Under the pieces are notes generated by a model. That model had not been told where the DNA came from. It did no database searches and saw only the letters and a list, made by a program, of their open reading frames with translations. The translations under genes and the position numbers were made by a program. 60,295 bases of DNA from an uncultured Lentisphaeria bacterium. GTDB lineage: Bacteria; Verrucomicrobiota; Lentisphaeria; Victivallales; UBA1829. The stretch covers positions 1 to 60,295 of the forward strand of contig CASEFP010000131.1 in NCBI GenBank assembly GCA_949287225.1, written 5' to 3'. Shown here piece after piece: positions 45,931 through 54,644 of the stretch; position 1 is the stretch's first letter, and each line of letters begins with the position of its first letter.

Positions 45931-48620
45931 GGAGTGTGCCGCGTCTTGCCGTTCTGCGTCTCCGCCGTGCACCGCTGCGGACATTTCCGGTGTTCCTGAC
46001 GATCACGGTGACGGTCTGCATTGCGCTCTGGTTTGCCGCTTCCTACGATACGCTTGTCGCCTCCGCCGCGCACGATGCCGCGCTGATGGTCCGGAATGCC
46101 GATCTTCTTGTCTTTCCGCGCCGGACGGCATCCGCACATCTGGATGAAGCTCTGCTGAAACGCTGGGCATGCGATCCTTCCGTGGCAAAATTGGCGCGCT
46201 TTGCGCCTGTGGAGATCAACCTTGCCGGACGAAAGCGTGCGGAAACGCCGCCGCCGATGTACGGGCTCCCGCGCCGTGCTCCGGCGCTGATCGGAACCGA
46301 TGCGGAGGATTCCCTGCTTCCGATGACGGCGGGGCACTGGCTTTCGGGGCGTCCCGGAGAGGCGGTTGCGGATGCTTCCACTGCCGCGCGGAACAGATGG
46401 AAGCCGGGAAGTCCGATTGTCGTCCGTTCCGCCGCGGGATTTTTCCGTTTCCGCCTTGTCGGGATCATCGCGGAGAATCCGGCCGGGAAACGCTTTTCCA
46501 CAATCTCCGATGCGGATCTCTTCCGCGCGCCGCCTTCCCGCGCGGTTTATGTGACGCTTGACGATGCCCGGCGCACGGCGGGCGGAACCATCGAGACCGT
46601 CTATGCTTCTCTGCGCCTGCGTTCCGGCGTCTCCGCCGCGGAATGGAAACAGCGCGGCGGAGATGCGCGCTTTCTGCTTCTTGCGCGGGAAGACATCGAA
46701 AATGCCCTGCGGGAGAGTGCGAGCGCGGGCAATGCCCGGATGCAGGTCTTTTCCGCGGGAAGTGTCAGCCTTCTTGTCGCGTTTTTCCTCGTTTTTTCCA
46801 TTCTGAACATGGAGGTGGACGAGGAACGCCGTTCGTTTGCAATGCTGCGTATGAACGGCTTCACGAAAAAACAGATTTTCGGGATTCTTCTCTGGGAAGG
46901 GGGGATTCTTGCCGTTGTCTCCTGGATCTGCGGACTTGCTGCCGGAGCGCTTCTTCTGAAGATTCTCCATCTGCCACTTCAGCTTGGATTCTGGAGCATT
47001 GCCGTGAGCGGCGTCTTTTCCTGCGTTTCGGCCGTGGGGGGTTCGCTGATTCCCGCCTTCCGCGCGGCGTCGGTAGCGCCGATGGAGGCGTTTGCGAAAC
47101 AGGAGCCGGGACTGGTGTCAGGACGCGTCTGGAAGATCTTTTCCGCGGGATTACCGCTCCTGCTCGTGAATCCCGTGATCGTTTTTCTTCCGGGGATTCC
47201 GGAAAATGTCCGGATTGTGCTTTACGGAGTGATCGGCTGTCCCGTGCAGGCGGTTGCGTTTCTGCATCTGATGCCGGGCATTCTCCTCTTGACCGGACGC
47301 TTCCTCTGCCGGATGTGCGCATGGCTGTTCCGCCTGAATCCGCTTTTTCTCCGCTCGCAGTTTTCCGCCGGGTTCCATCGTGACGCCCTGCTGTGCGGCG
47401 CGCTTTCCGCCGGGCTCGGATTCTACATGATGATCGTGATCTGGAGCGCGTCGCTTCTTCTTCCGTTTCTGCCGGGGGCGTGGATGCCTGACCTCTTTGC
47501 GGCGGTTCTTCCGGGCGGACTCAAGGAGACGGACATTGCGCAGGTCAAGGCAATTCCCGGCGTGAAGGAAGCGTATCCCGTCGCGGTTGAACAGGTGAAG
47601 CTCGCCGGGGATCCGACCGGAAGCCGGCGTCTCCGGAACGTCGTGCGGCAGGACAATATTGTTTTCCTGGGACTCGATCCGGAGGCTTACACCGGAAACA
47701 ATGCGTTTCTCCCCTTCCGATGGCTGACGGATAAGGAACATGCGCTGGAACTGCTCAAAAGCGGCGGCAGGTACTGTGTCATCCCCGAACACTTTTCCCT
47801 TGTGACGGGACTCTGCGCCGGTGATTCCTTCGAGGTGATTCCTCCCGAAAAACCTGAAACTCGCCTGACTTATACGGTTGCCGGGGTGATCGCCTTCAAC
47901 GGCTGGCACTGGTTCTCCAAATATTCCGGGACACGCCGCCGCGCCTCGCGCACCGCCGCGATGGTGTTCGGATCGTATGAAGATATTGCGCGCAGTTTTG
48001 ATTTGAAGCGTGTTAATTTCCTCTGGATGAATCCTGCGCCCGGCGCGCGGGAGGAGGATCTGCGGCAATCCCTTGTGTCACTCGCCGCCCGGAATGCCGG
48101 AGAATCCTACCGTATCCCCGGAGGAGGGGAGGGCAGGATTTCGCGCGAATATGTGAAACTCGTTTCCCGTGATTTTCTCCGGAATTCGATTCTGCGGAGG
48201 ACGGATCAGGTGGTCAATGGAATGCTGAACCTGCCGCTTGTGATCCTGTGCGCGACCACGCTGGCGGTTGCTTCGACGGCATTCTCTGCGGTTCATGCAC
48301 GGCGCGGGGAGCTTCGGATCATGCGCATGGTCGGACTCTCCGCATTCGGTGCGGTGCGGCTCGTAACGGCGGAATTCCTGCTGGTCGGCGTCGCGGCGGC
48401 GCTTGTCAGTTTTCTTTTCGGAATTTTTTCGGGAATATGCAGTGCCCGGATGGCTTCCAGCCTGAGCTTTTTCGGCGGTATGGGCTGGAACTTTGCCATT
48501 CCGTGGGGGCGTGTTGCCGCAGGATGCCTGATTGTGCTCGGGGTCTGCCTCGCGGGGACGCTGATCCCCGCATTGCTGCCCATGCGGAGAAAATTTTTTG
48601 ACGGGAGGGAAGAAGAATAA
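45927..48620 (+). CDS. FtsX-like ABC transporter permease
   Basis: 897 residues, large form with two FtsX-type repeats. One membrane segment lies near residues 15-38, then a periplasmic domain, then several segments (about 275-300, 320-345, 360-385, 410-450), a second periplasmic domain and a final set of three segments near 770-890. MacB/FtsX-family permeases of this size export lipoproteins, peptides or other envelope substrates. ATGA overlap with the ATPase. No membrane-fusion protein is found near it. Confidence 0.88.
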   Translation: MRSVPRLAVLRLRRAPLRTFPVFLTITVTVCIALWFAASYDTLVASAAHDAALMVRNADLLVFPRRTASAHLDEALLKRWACDPSVAKLARFAPVEINLAGRKRAETPPPMYGLPRRAPALIGTDAEDSLLPMTAGHWLSGRPGEAVADASTAARNRWKPGSPIVVRSAAGFFRFRLVGIIAENPAGKRFSTISDADLFRAPPSRAVYVTLDDARRTAGGTIETVYASLRLRSGVSAAEWKQRGGDARFLLLAREDIENALRESASAGNARMQVFSAGSVSLLVAFFLVFSILNMEVDEERRSFAMLRMNGFTKKQIFGILLWEGGILAVVSWICGLAAGALLLKILHLPLQLGFWSIAVSGVFSCVSAVGGSLIPAFRAASVAPMEAFAKQEPGLVSGRVWKIFSAGLPLLLVNPVIVFLPGIPENVRIVLYGVIGCPVQAVAFLHLMPGILLLTGRFLCRMCAWLFRLNPLFLRSQFSAGFHRDALLCGALSAGLGFYMMIVIWSASLLLPFLPGAWMPDLFAAVLPGGLKETDIAQVKAIPGVKEAYPVAVEQVKLAGDPTGSRRLRNVVRQDNIVFLGLDPEAYTGNNAFLPFRWLTDKEHALELLKSGGRYCVIPEHFSLVTGLCAGDSFEVIPPEKPETRLTYTVAGVIAFNGWHWFSKYSGTRRRASRTAAMVFGSYEDIARSFDLKRVNFLWMNPAPGAREEDLRQSLVSLAARNAGESYRIPGGGEGRISREYVKLVSRDFLRNSILRRTDQVVNGMLNLPLVILCATTLAVASTAFSAVHARRGELRIMRMVGLSAFGAVRLVTAEFLLVGVAAALVSFLFGIFSGICSARMASSLSFFGGMGWNFAIPWGRVAAGCLIVLGVCLAGTLIPALLPMRRKFFDGREEE

Positions 48621-48813
48621 GGGATTTCGCGCACTGTGCGATCGGCGTTTCGCCGCCGGACCGCGACAAGGGCCGGAGGGCCCTTGACCCCGAGAAAAAT
48701 GCTTTCGCATTTTTCCGTATTTTTAAGAAAAAAATTGCGTAAGCAATTTTGTGATCGTGCAGGACTTTCAGTCCTGCCGCGGTCCAGCTGCGTAAGCTGG
48801 CCGCCGGAGACAA
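48621..48813 (+). repeat. Hairpin array between the permease and toroid genes
   Basis: Ordered modules shared with array A: GGCGTTTCGCC, GGGCC/GGCCC, ACCCCGAGAAAAATG, GAAAAATGC/GCATTTTTC, AAAATTGC/GCAATTTT with a GTAA loop, CAGGACTTTCAGTCCTG and CCAGCTGCGTAAGCTGG. The array ends just before the ribosome binding site of the next gene. Confidence 0.75.
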
Positions 48814-48838
48814 GGTAAAGAAAAAGGAGGAGTTGCAA

Positions 48839-49939
48839 ATGAGAAAATGGCTGCTTTGGCTGATTCTGGGGATTGCCGCCGTCACCCTTTCCGGTGCGGA
48901 GAATCCGGTCGTGAAAAAAGGGGCGGACTATCTTCTCGCCCGCCAGGGAAAAGACGGTTCCTGGGGGCGGCATCCCGCAATTACCGGTCTGGTCTGCATG
49001 GCATTGAATGGAACACATCCCGAGGCGGTGGAGCGCGGGCGCGCCTATCTGCTGAAACATGTGCAGAAGGACGGTTCGATCTGGCTGGCAAACCGCAGAA
49101 GGGAGTATCCGACCTACACAACCGCGATCGCCCTTGCCGCGCTGGCGACCATGAACCGCAAAGAAGATGAAACGGTCATGCGCAATGCCCGGAAGTGGCT
49201 TCTGAATCTGCAGAACAGTGATCCGGAATCGGGCAACTGCGGCGGTTTCGGCTACGGCCCCGATCCGCGCGGCGCCGCGCATGTCGATCTCTCCAATACG
49301 CAGTGGGTTGCCGAGGCGCTCTATCTGACCGATCATCTCGACCGGGAACCGGAAGCACAATCCGCCGCCGATACACAGAAGGCCGATCTTGCCTGGAAGC
49401 GGCTCGAACAGTTTTTGACAAAGGTTCAGCATCTGCCGGAAACGAACCGCGAAACCTGGGTGGTCTCCAATCCGGACGATCCGAACTACGGCGGCTTCAT
49501 CTACAAACTGGAGGAGGATACGCCGCGGGATATGAAAACGGGACTCCCCCGCACCCTCCGCTCCTACGGGAGCATGACCTATGCCGGACTCAAAAGCATG
49601 ATCTATGCGAAGGTCGGGAAGGACGACCCGCGCGTGAAGGCGGCGGCGGAATGGGCGGCGCGCCACTATACCGTTGCGGAAAATCCCGGCGTCGGGCCGA
49701 ACGGACTCTATTATTATCTTCAGACTTTCTCGAAGGCGCATGCCGCTCTCGGAACGGACACCGTCCGGACGCCGGACGGGAAACAGCACGACTGGCGCGC
49801 GGATCTTCTGAAGGAACTCTCCGGAACCCAGCTTCCCGACGGAAGCTGGATCAACCGCAAATCCGGTCGCTGGATGGAGTCGATGCCGGAACTGGTGACC
49901 GCTTATGCGCTGCTGGCATTGAAGGTCGCGGGATACTGA
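48839..49939 (+). CDS. Secreted prenyltransferase/squalene-cyclase-like toroid protein
   Basis: 366 residues from the ATG after AAGGAGGAG (7 bases between). A TTG 6 bases earlier is in frame but less likely. Signal peptide MRKWLLWLILGIAAVTLSGAE. The body is repeats of the alpha/alpha-toroid kind: GADYLLARQGKDGSWGRHPAITGLVCMAL, GRAYLLKHVQKDGSIWL, YTTAIALAALATM, GTQLPDGSWINRKSGRW. This is the prenyltransferase/squalene oxidase repeat fold used by many secreted proteins; no DxDD cyclase motif is visible. Its role is unknown. Confidence 0.75.
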   Translation: MRKWLLWLILGIAAVTLSGAENPVVKKGADYLLARQGKDGSWGRHPAITGLVCMALNGTHPEAVERGRAYLLKHVQKDGSIWLANRRREYPTYTTAIALAALATMNRKEDETVMRNARKWLLNLQNSDPESGNCGGFGYGPDPRGAAHVDLSNTQWVAEALYLTDHLDREPEAQSAADTQKADLAWKRLEQFLTKVQHLPETNRETWVVSNPDDPNYGGFIYKLEEDTPRDMKTGLPRTLRSYGSMTYAGLKSMIYAKVGKDDPRVKAAAEWAARHYTVAENPGVGPNGLYYYLQTFSKAHAALGTDTVRTPDGKQHDWRADLLKELSGTQLPDGSWINRKSGRWMESMPELVTAYALLALKVAGY

Positions 49940-49967
49940 GCGATTTAGAAAGGAAAGGATTGCAGTC

Positions 49968-50453
49968 ATGTCTGTGGAAAAAGTCAGGGAATATCTGAAA
50001 CAGTTCGGCGCGGACAGCCGGGTTCTGGAGCTTGCCGAATCAAGCGCCACGGTCGAGCTGGCGGCGCATGCGCTTCACTGCGAGCCGTGCCGGATCGCCA
50101 AAACGCTTGCGTTTCAGCTCGGCGATCGCGTCATCCTGATCGTCGCCGCCGGGGACGCGCGGATCGACAATGCGAAATACAAGGCGCATTTCGGGGGAAA
50201 AGCAAAAATGATCGGCGGCGGGGAGACGGAAACCTTGACCGGACACGCGCCGGGCGGTGTCTGCCCGTTTGCCGTGAAAGAGGGGGTTTCCGTCTGCCTG
50301 GACGTCTCGCTCAAACGCTTTGACACGGTCTTTCCCGCGTGCGGCAGCGCGAACAGCGCGATCGAGGTGACGCTTCCGGAACTGGAGAAATTTTCCGCTT
50401 CCGCGGACTGGGTCGATGTCTGCAAAGAGTGGCGGAACGCACCGTCTGTCTGA
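49968..50453 (+). CDS. YbaK/EbsC-type aminoacyl-tRNA deacylase
   Basis: 161 residues, the usual length of free-standing YbaK-domain proteins. These hydrolyse mischarged tRNAs such as Cys-tRNA(Pro) or Ala-tRNA(Pro). Seen are SATVELAAHALHCEPCRIAKTLAF (with the conserved Lys of IAKTL), RIDNAKYKAHFG, a GHAPGGVCPFA loop and LKRFDTVFPACGSANSAIEV. It starts 28 bases after the toroid gene and is followed by the CPBP gene, apparently as one operon. Confidence 0.9.
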   Translation: MSVEKVREYLKQFGADSRVLELAESSATVELAAHALHCEPCRIAKTLAFQLGDRVILIVAAGDARIDNAKYKAHFGGKAKMIGGGETETLTGHAPGGVCPFAVKEGVSVCLDVSLKRFDTVFPACGSANSAIEVTLPELEKFSASADWVDVCKEWRNAPSV

Positions 50454-50476
50454 AAATTCATGCACAAGGGAAAAAG

Positions 50477-51199
50477 ATGGAACAGGATCAGGATCCGCGC
50501 ATGATTCGCGCGGCGTTTACGGCGTCGATGGGCGTCATTGCTTTTTTTCTCGGTTTTGTGCCGGTGTTTCTGGGTTATGTGTCCAAAACACTCGGCGCAC
50601 TGCCGCAATGGGTTCAGGTGCTCGTGATGACGTTTCCGCTTCAGATCGCCTATCTGGGAGCCGTTCTTCTTCCGGCGAAGCGGTTTCAGAGAGAATTTCC
50701 GCTCCGGGTGAAACTGGAGCTGATCCTGCCGCGCGCGCCGTGGAAAAGTTTTGCGCTGGTCGGGATCTGCGTGATTCTGGTCTATCCGCTTCTGACCGCG
50801 GTCACATTCCTGAACGGAAAACTGCTGAATAGCCTTTCCATCCGGAGTGCGCCGCAGGAACTCGCTTTATTGCTGACACAAGGGAGTCCCGCCACGGTGG
50901 CTGTCATTATTCTGGCCGGTGTGATCCTTGCCCCGTTCGGCGAGGAACTTGTTTTCCGATATGCGATCTACCGGCACTTCGCGCGCTTTGCTCCACCGCC
51001 GGCGGCAGCCTGCGTCAGCGCGTTTCTGTTCGCCGCCAGCCACTTCAATATCCGGACTTTTCCCGCATTGTTTCTTCTGGCGCTCTTTCTCCAGAACGTT
51101 TTCCTGCGGACGCGTTCGCTGAGCTGTGCAATCTATGCACATGCCCTTTATAATCTGATCACGATCGTCCTGATTTTTCTCAGCCGTTCCGTTCCGTAA
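50477..51199 (+). CDS. CPBP family intramembrane metalloprotease
   Basis: 240 residues from the ATG at 50477 (AAGGG upstream); starts further upstream in frame overlap the YbaK gene and are rejected. Six or so membrane segments. The CAAX/CPBP motifs are visible: GEELVFRYAIY (EExxxR), then FAASHFN with the His, then HALYN. The family processes membrane-bound or prenylated proteins and also serves as bacteriocin immunity. Its partner here is unknown. The 51200-51469 gap holds no convincing gene; a GGCGGA/TCCGCC palindrome lies at 51445. Confidence 0.85.
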   Translation: MEQDQDPRMIRAAFTASMGVIAFFLGFVPVFLGYVSKTLGALPQWVQVLVMTFPLQIAYLGAVLLPAKRFQREFPLRVKLELILPRAPWKSFALVGICVILVYPLLTAVTFLNGKLLNSLSIRSAPQELALLLTQGSPATVAVIILAGVILAPFGEELVFRYAIYRHFARFAPPPAAACVSAFLFAASHFNIRTFPALFLLALFLQNVFLRTRSLSCAIYAHALYNLITIVLIFLSRSVP

Positions 51200-51469
51200 T
51201 CCGTTGAGGTCCCATCATTTCCGGAACAATATTTCTCTGCCGCAGGAATCCTCCGGATTCATGCTGATCCCCGCTCCGGACATTCCGGCAGGATGGGGAA
51301 ATGGGCCCGTCTGCCGGAATTCAATCCGTCTGAACGGAACACAGGGAAGCGGAAACATTCTGCCGGAAAAGGACAAAACGGCAGGCATCACTTCACTTTT
51401 TCCGTTGTTTCAGACAGGAATTTTTTCCGCAGCGTGTCGTGTCCGGCGGAGTTCCGCCTGCTTTTCCGG

Positions 51470-52534
51470 TCAGCGCATGATTTTCACGCGTTTTCCCGTA
51501 TTGAAGGATTCATAGATGGAAAGCACGATGTCGGGCGCGTGCGCGGCGGAGGTCACCGGCACTTTCAGCTCGGCTTTCCCGCGGATCGCCTGAATGAAAT
51601 TGTTCATCTGCTGCGGATGTCCGTAGCCGTAGTAATCCTTTGATTTGATCAGACTCTCCCCCTCTTCCTTGATATTCCGGAATTCCGAACGGAGTTTCTC
51701 CTCAAGCGCCTTGTCCTTGAAGTCGATCCGCAGCAGTTCGCCGTTCCGGACATCCATGCTTCCGGCGGTGCCGTTGAAGGACATTGTCGGCTCCCAGGCG
51801 ATCGGACTTGCGGAGGTCGCGGCGATCGTGCCGAGCGCGCCGTTCTTGTAGACAACGGCCGCCGCCGCGGTGTCTTCGCACTCGATCACGCCCTGATGGT
51901 TCCGGTTCGCATAGCACGCGGAGACCGAATCGACGCCGCCCATCAGCCATGCGATCATGTCGATGAAGTGGATGGACTGGTTGATGAGGACGGCTCCGCC
52001 CTCTTCCGCCCAGGTGCCGCGCCACGCGTCGGCGTTGTAGTATTCATTCGTCCGGAGACAGAGCACATTGAGATTCGCGGTCAGCATCGTGCCGAACACC
52101 CCTTCGGCAATGATGCGCCGGACATAGTTGTATCCGAGATCGAAACGATGCTGGAAGACACCGCTGAAGACAAGTTCCGGATGTTTCCGCGCGGCCTCGA
52201 GCATCGCGTCGAGCTTCTCCTTGGTGGAAGCAAGAGATTTTTCACAGATCACATGTTTTCCGGCGTTCAGCGCATCAACGGCGATCTGCGAGTGACTCGC
52301 ATGGTCCGTGCAGATCGAAACCGCGTCGACTTCCGGATCCGCGAGAAGCTCGTGATAATCCTGCGAGACCTTCGCGATTCCGTGTTCCGCGGCAAGCTTC
52401 TGCGCCTTGGCGGGCACCTTGTCGCAGAGATGAACCACCTTGACGCCGGGCAGTTTGAGATAGCTTCCGATATGACACGGGGCGATGACGCCGCAGCCGA
52501 TGATTCCGACTCCGATCTGCTTTTCTCCAGACAT
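51470..52534 (-). CDS. Gfo/Idh/MocA family oxidoreductase
   Basis: 354 residues, without a histone-like tail, in contrast to the gene at 3897. Rossmann start VGIIGCGVIAPCHIGSYLKL, DAVSICTDHASHSQIAVDALNAGKHVICEKSLAS (EKS in place of the usual EKP), then the C-terminal substrate domain with GAVLINQSIHFIDMIAWLMGG (family His in the expected place). NAD(P)-dependent sugar dehydrogenase of unknown substrate. GGAAAGGAATTC precedes the ATG. It is divergent from the phosphoglycerate mutase gene. Confidence 0.92.
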   Translation of the reverse strand: MSGEKQIGVGIIGCGVIAPCHIGSYLKLPGVKVVHLCDKVPAKAQKLAAEHGIAKVSQDYHELLADPEVDAVSICTDHASHSQIAVDALNAGKHVICEKSLASTKEKLDAMLEAARKHPELVFSGVFQHRFDLGYNYVRRIIAEGVFGTMLTANLNVLCLRTNEYYNADAWRGTWAEEGGAVLINQSIHFIDMIAWLMGGVDSVSACYANRNHQGVIECEDTAAAAVVYKNGALGTIAATSASPIAWEPTMSFNGTAGSMDVRNGELLRIDFKDKALEEKLRSEFRNIKEEGESLIKSKDYYGYGHPQQMNNFIQAIRGKAELKVPVTSAAHAPDIVLSIYESFNTGKRVKIMR

Positions 52535-52662
52535 GATTCCGAATTCCTTTCCAGAATTGTTTTTTTGTCACAAAGATATGGTAATATGAACGGGCTTCTG
52601 CGGAAATCAATGGCATTCTTGATCATTCTATGATAAAAACGATCATGAACGCGGATTTTTTT

Positions 52663-52691
52663 TTGAAAAAACACCTTTTACAGGCTATATT
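52663..52691 (+). promoter_or_regulatory. Promoter of the phosphoglycerate mutase gene
   Basis: TTGAAA at 52663, 17-base spacer, TATATT at 52686. Transcription would start near 52698. Confidence 0.65.
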
Positions 52692-52733
52692 TCCTGTTTG
52701 TCAATGAAAATTTTCAAGGATGAGGATCTCAAT

Positions 52734-53960
52734 ATGGACGGGAATCAGTACAGGGGCAGGGCGGTGATCTTTCTTGCCGACGGGATGGCGGACGAACCTT
52801 TGGCGGAGCTCGACGGGAAGACGCCGCTTGAGGCAGTGGACACACCGTTCATGGACCGTATCGCGGCGGAAGGTGCATCCGGAACATTCCTCAGTCTGCC
52901 GGACGGATTCCCGACCTCCTCCGATGCGGCGAATATGTCCGTCATGGGTTACAGCCTTGCCCAGTTCTATCCGGGACGTGGCCCGATTGAAGCCGAGAGC
53001 CAGGGCATTGTCCTCAAGGACGATGACATCGCGTGGCGCTGCAATCTGGTCAATGTCCGCGACGGCATCCTCAGGGACTACTCCGCCGGGCATATCGACA
53101 ACAGTGTTTCCACAAAGATCATGGAGGATCTTCAGGCGCATTTCGGTTCGGACAAAGTCACCTTTCATCCCGGTGTGAGCTATCGGAATCTTCTTGTGCT
53201 TCACGGGAAGGAATTCAGTGCGAACATCGGTTACTCCAAACCGGACTCCTCGCAGGATGAGCCGGTTTCCGAACTGGAACTTCACCCGCTGGATGACACG
53301 GAGGAGGCGAAACACACGGTCGCTTTCCTGAAAGAGCTTTCGGAGAAAACCGCCGTGTTTCTGGAGAAACATGCGCTCAACGCCTCCGCCTCTGTTCCGG
53401 CGAACCGGATCTGGCCGTGGAGTCCCGGACACAAGCCGCATTTCACCTCGTTTTCGGAGAAATACGCGGGAAAAACGGGTGCGGTCATCAGTGCCGTCGA
53501 TGTGATCTTCGGCATTGCCAAATGTGCGCGAATGGACGTCATCAAAGTTCCGGGCGCTACGGGGTTCATCGACACGAACTACGAGGGCAAGGCGCGGGCG
53601 GCGATTGACGCGCTGTGCGATCATGACATGGTTTATGTGCACCTTGAGGCGATTGACGAGTGTTCGCATCTCGGCGACCTGAAACTCAAAATGCAGGCGA
53701 TCCGCGAATTTGACCGGCGTATTGTCGCGCCTGTCATGAAAGCGTTTGAGGGGTGCGGCGTCACTTTTGCAATTCTGCCGGATCATCCGGTGCCGCTTCA
53801 TCTCAGGAAGCATACCCGTACACCGGTGCCTGTGGCAATCTGCGGGGAACACATCACACCGGACGGAGTCATGCACTATTCGGAAAAGGATGCACCGAAC
53901 GGTTCTCTCGGTTTTCTCCAGGGCGAGGCGTTCATGCGCAAGGTACTGAATCTTGCCTGA
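52734..53960 (+). CDS. apgM: 2,3-bisphosphoglycerate-independent phosphoglycerate mutase, archaeal type
   Basis: 408 residues. Interconverts 3- and 2-phosphoglycerate in glycolysis. The alkaline-phosphatase superfamily signature is seen at the start (VIFLADGMADEP: metal Asp) and at FPTSSDAANMSVMGY (Ser nucleophile). Metal-ligand motifs follow near the end (HLEAIDECSHLGD and ILPDHPVPLHLRKHT). This is the ApgM-type rather than the bacterial GpmI. Start set at 52734 by GAGGA 7 bases upstream and by the promoter at 52663; an ATG at 52704 is possible. A hairpin follows the stop. Confidence 0.92.
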   Translation: MDGNQYRGRAVIFLADGMADEPLAELDGKTPLEAVDTPFMDRIAAEGASGTFLSLPDGFPTSSDAANMSVMGYSLAQFYPGRGPIEAESQGIVLKDDDIAWRCNLVNVRDGILRDYSAGHIDNSVSTKIMEDLQAHFGSDKVTFHPGVSYRNLLVLHGKEFSANIGYSKPDSSQDEPVSELELHPLDDTEEAKHTVAFLKELSEKTAVFLEKHALNASASVPANRIWPWSPGHKPHFTSFSEKYAGKTGAVISAVDVIFGIAKCARMDVIKVPGATGFIDTNYEGKARAAIDALCDHDMVYVHLEAIDECSHLGDLKLKMQAIREFDRRIVAPVMKAFEGCGVTFAILPDHPVPLHLRKHTRTPVPVAICGEHITPDGVMHYSEKDAPNGSLGFLQGEAFMRKVLNLA

Positions 53961-53961
53961 A

Positions 53962-54644
53962 AAACGGAAAAATGCAACGCATTTTTCTCGGGGTCAAGGG
54001 TCTTTGACCCTTGCGCGGTCCAGCTGCGCAAGCTGGTCGCCGAAGGCGAAACAAATTCTGCGCGCGCAGCTGCGCAACTAAAAAAATAATTTGCAAAGCA
54101 AATTATGATTCGTGCAGGACTCTCAGTCCTGCCGCGGTCCAGCTGCGCAAGCTGGTCGCGCGGAGCGCGAAATCCCCGCCCGGAGCGGTTCAGACCGCTC
54201 AGTGACGAGAACTTTTCCTGAGGAAAAGTTCGAGAGCTCCGGGCGTATTCGTAGAGACGGAAGAATGCGCAAGCATTTTTTCGTCTCCTTAATAATCATT
54301 AATCACGAGAGCACCGGACATTTCCTTGAAGTCACACGTTTTCCACTTGCTTATCCGCGAGAGCTTCGGTTACATCCCTGAGGTTATACGCTGTGCCGGC
54401 GGCTCTCGAAGCTTCGCTTCTCGTCCTTTAGCGGGTGGAACCGCCGCCGGAGGGAGATTTCGCGCTCCGCGCGACCAGCTTACGCAGCTGGATCGCGGCA
54501 GGACTGAGAGTCCTGCACGAATCAAAATTGCTGTCGCAATTTTTTTATTTCGCGCTATGCGCGACCAGCTTACGCAGCTGGATCGCGCAAGGATCAGAGA
54601 CCCCTGACCCCGAGAAGAATGCTCGCGCATTCTTCCGTTTCCAA
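53962..54644 (+). repeat. Hairpin repeat array F between apgM and uvrA
   Basis: About 680 bp built of the same modules as array A, largely in inverted order. From the left: GAAAAATGC/GCATTTTTC at 53967-53987, CCAGCTGCGCAAGCTGG, TAATTTGC/GCAAATTA, CAGGACTCTCAGTCCTG, AGCGGT/ACCGCT, GAACTTTTCC/GGAAAAGTTC, the 209-bp core (54254-54462), then GCGCGACCAGCTTACGCAGC and CAGGACTGAGAGTCCTG, AAAATTGC/GCAATTTT and GAAGAATGC/GCATTCTTC at 54614-54635. The last hairpin lies 9 bases beyond the uvrA stop codon. Confidence 0.85.
54254..54462 (-). repeat. About 209-bp repeat core, inverted copy in array F
   Basis: Reverse complement resembles 12943-13151 with the same length. It has GTTATACGCTGT, the CTCGTCCTTTAGCGG stretch and the terminal GAGACGG...TCGTCTC hairpin. 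Together with flanking modules the inverted similarity spans roughly 400 bp. Confidence 0.75.

Noticed and set aside
51200..51469. Small gene between the CPBP and Gfo/Idh genes
   Set aside because: Only a TTG-started frame without SD on the plus strand and broken frames on the minus strand.
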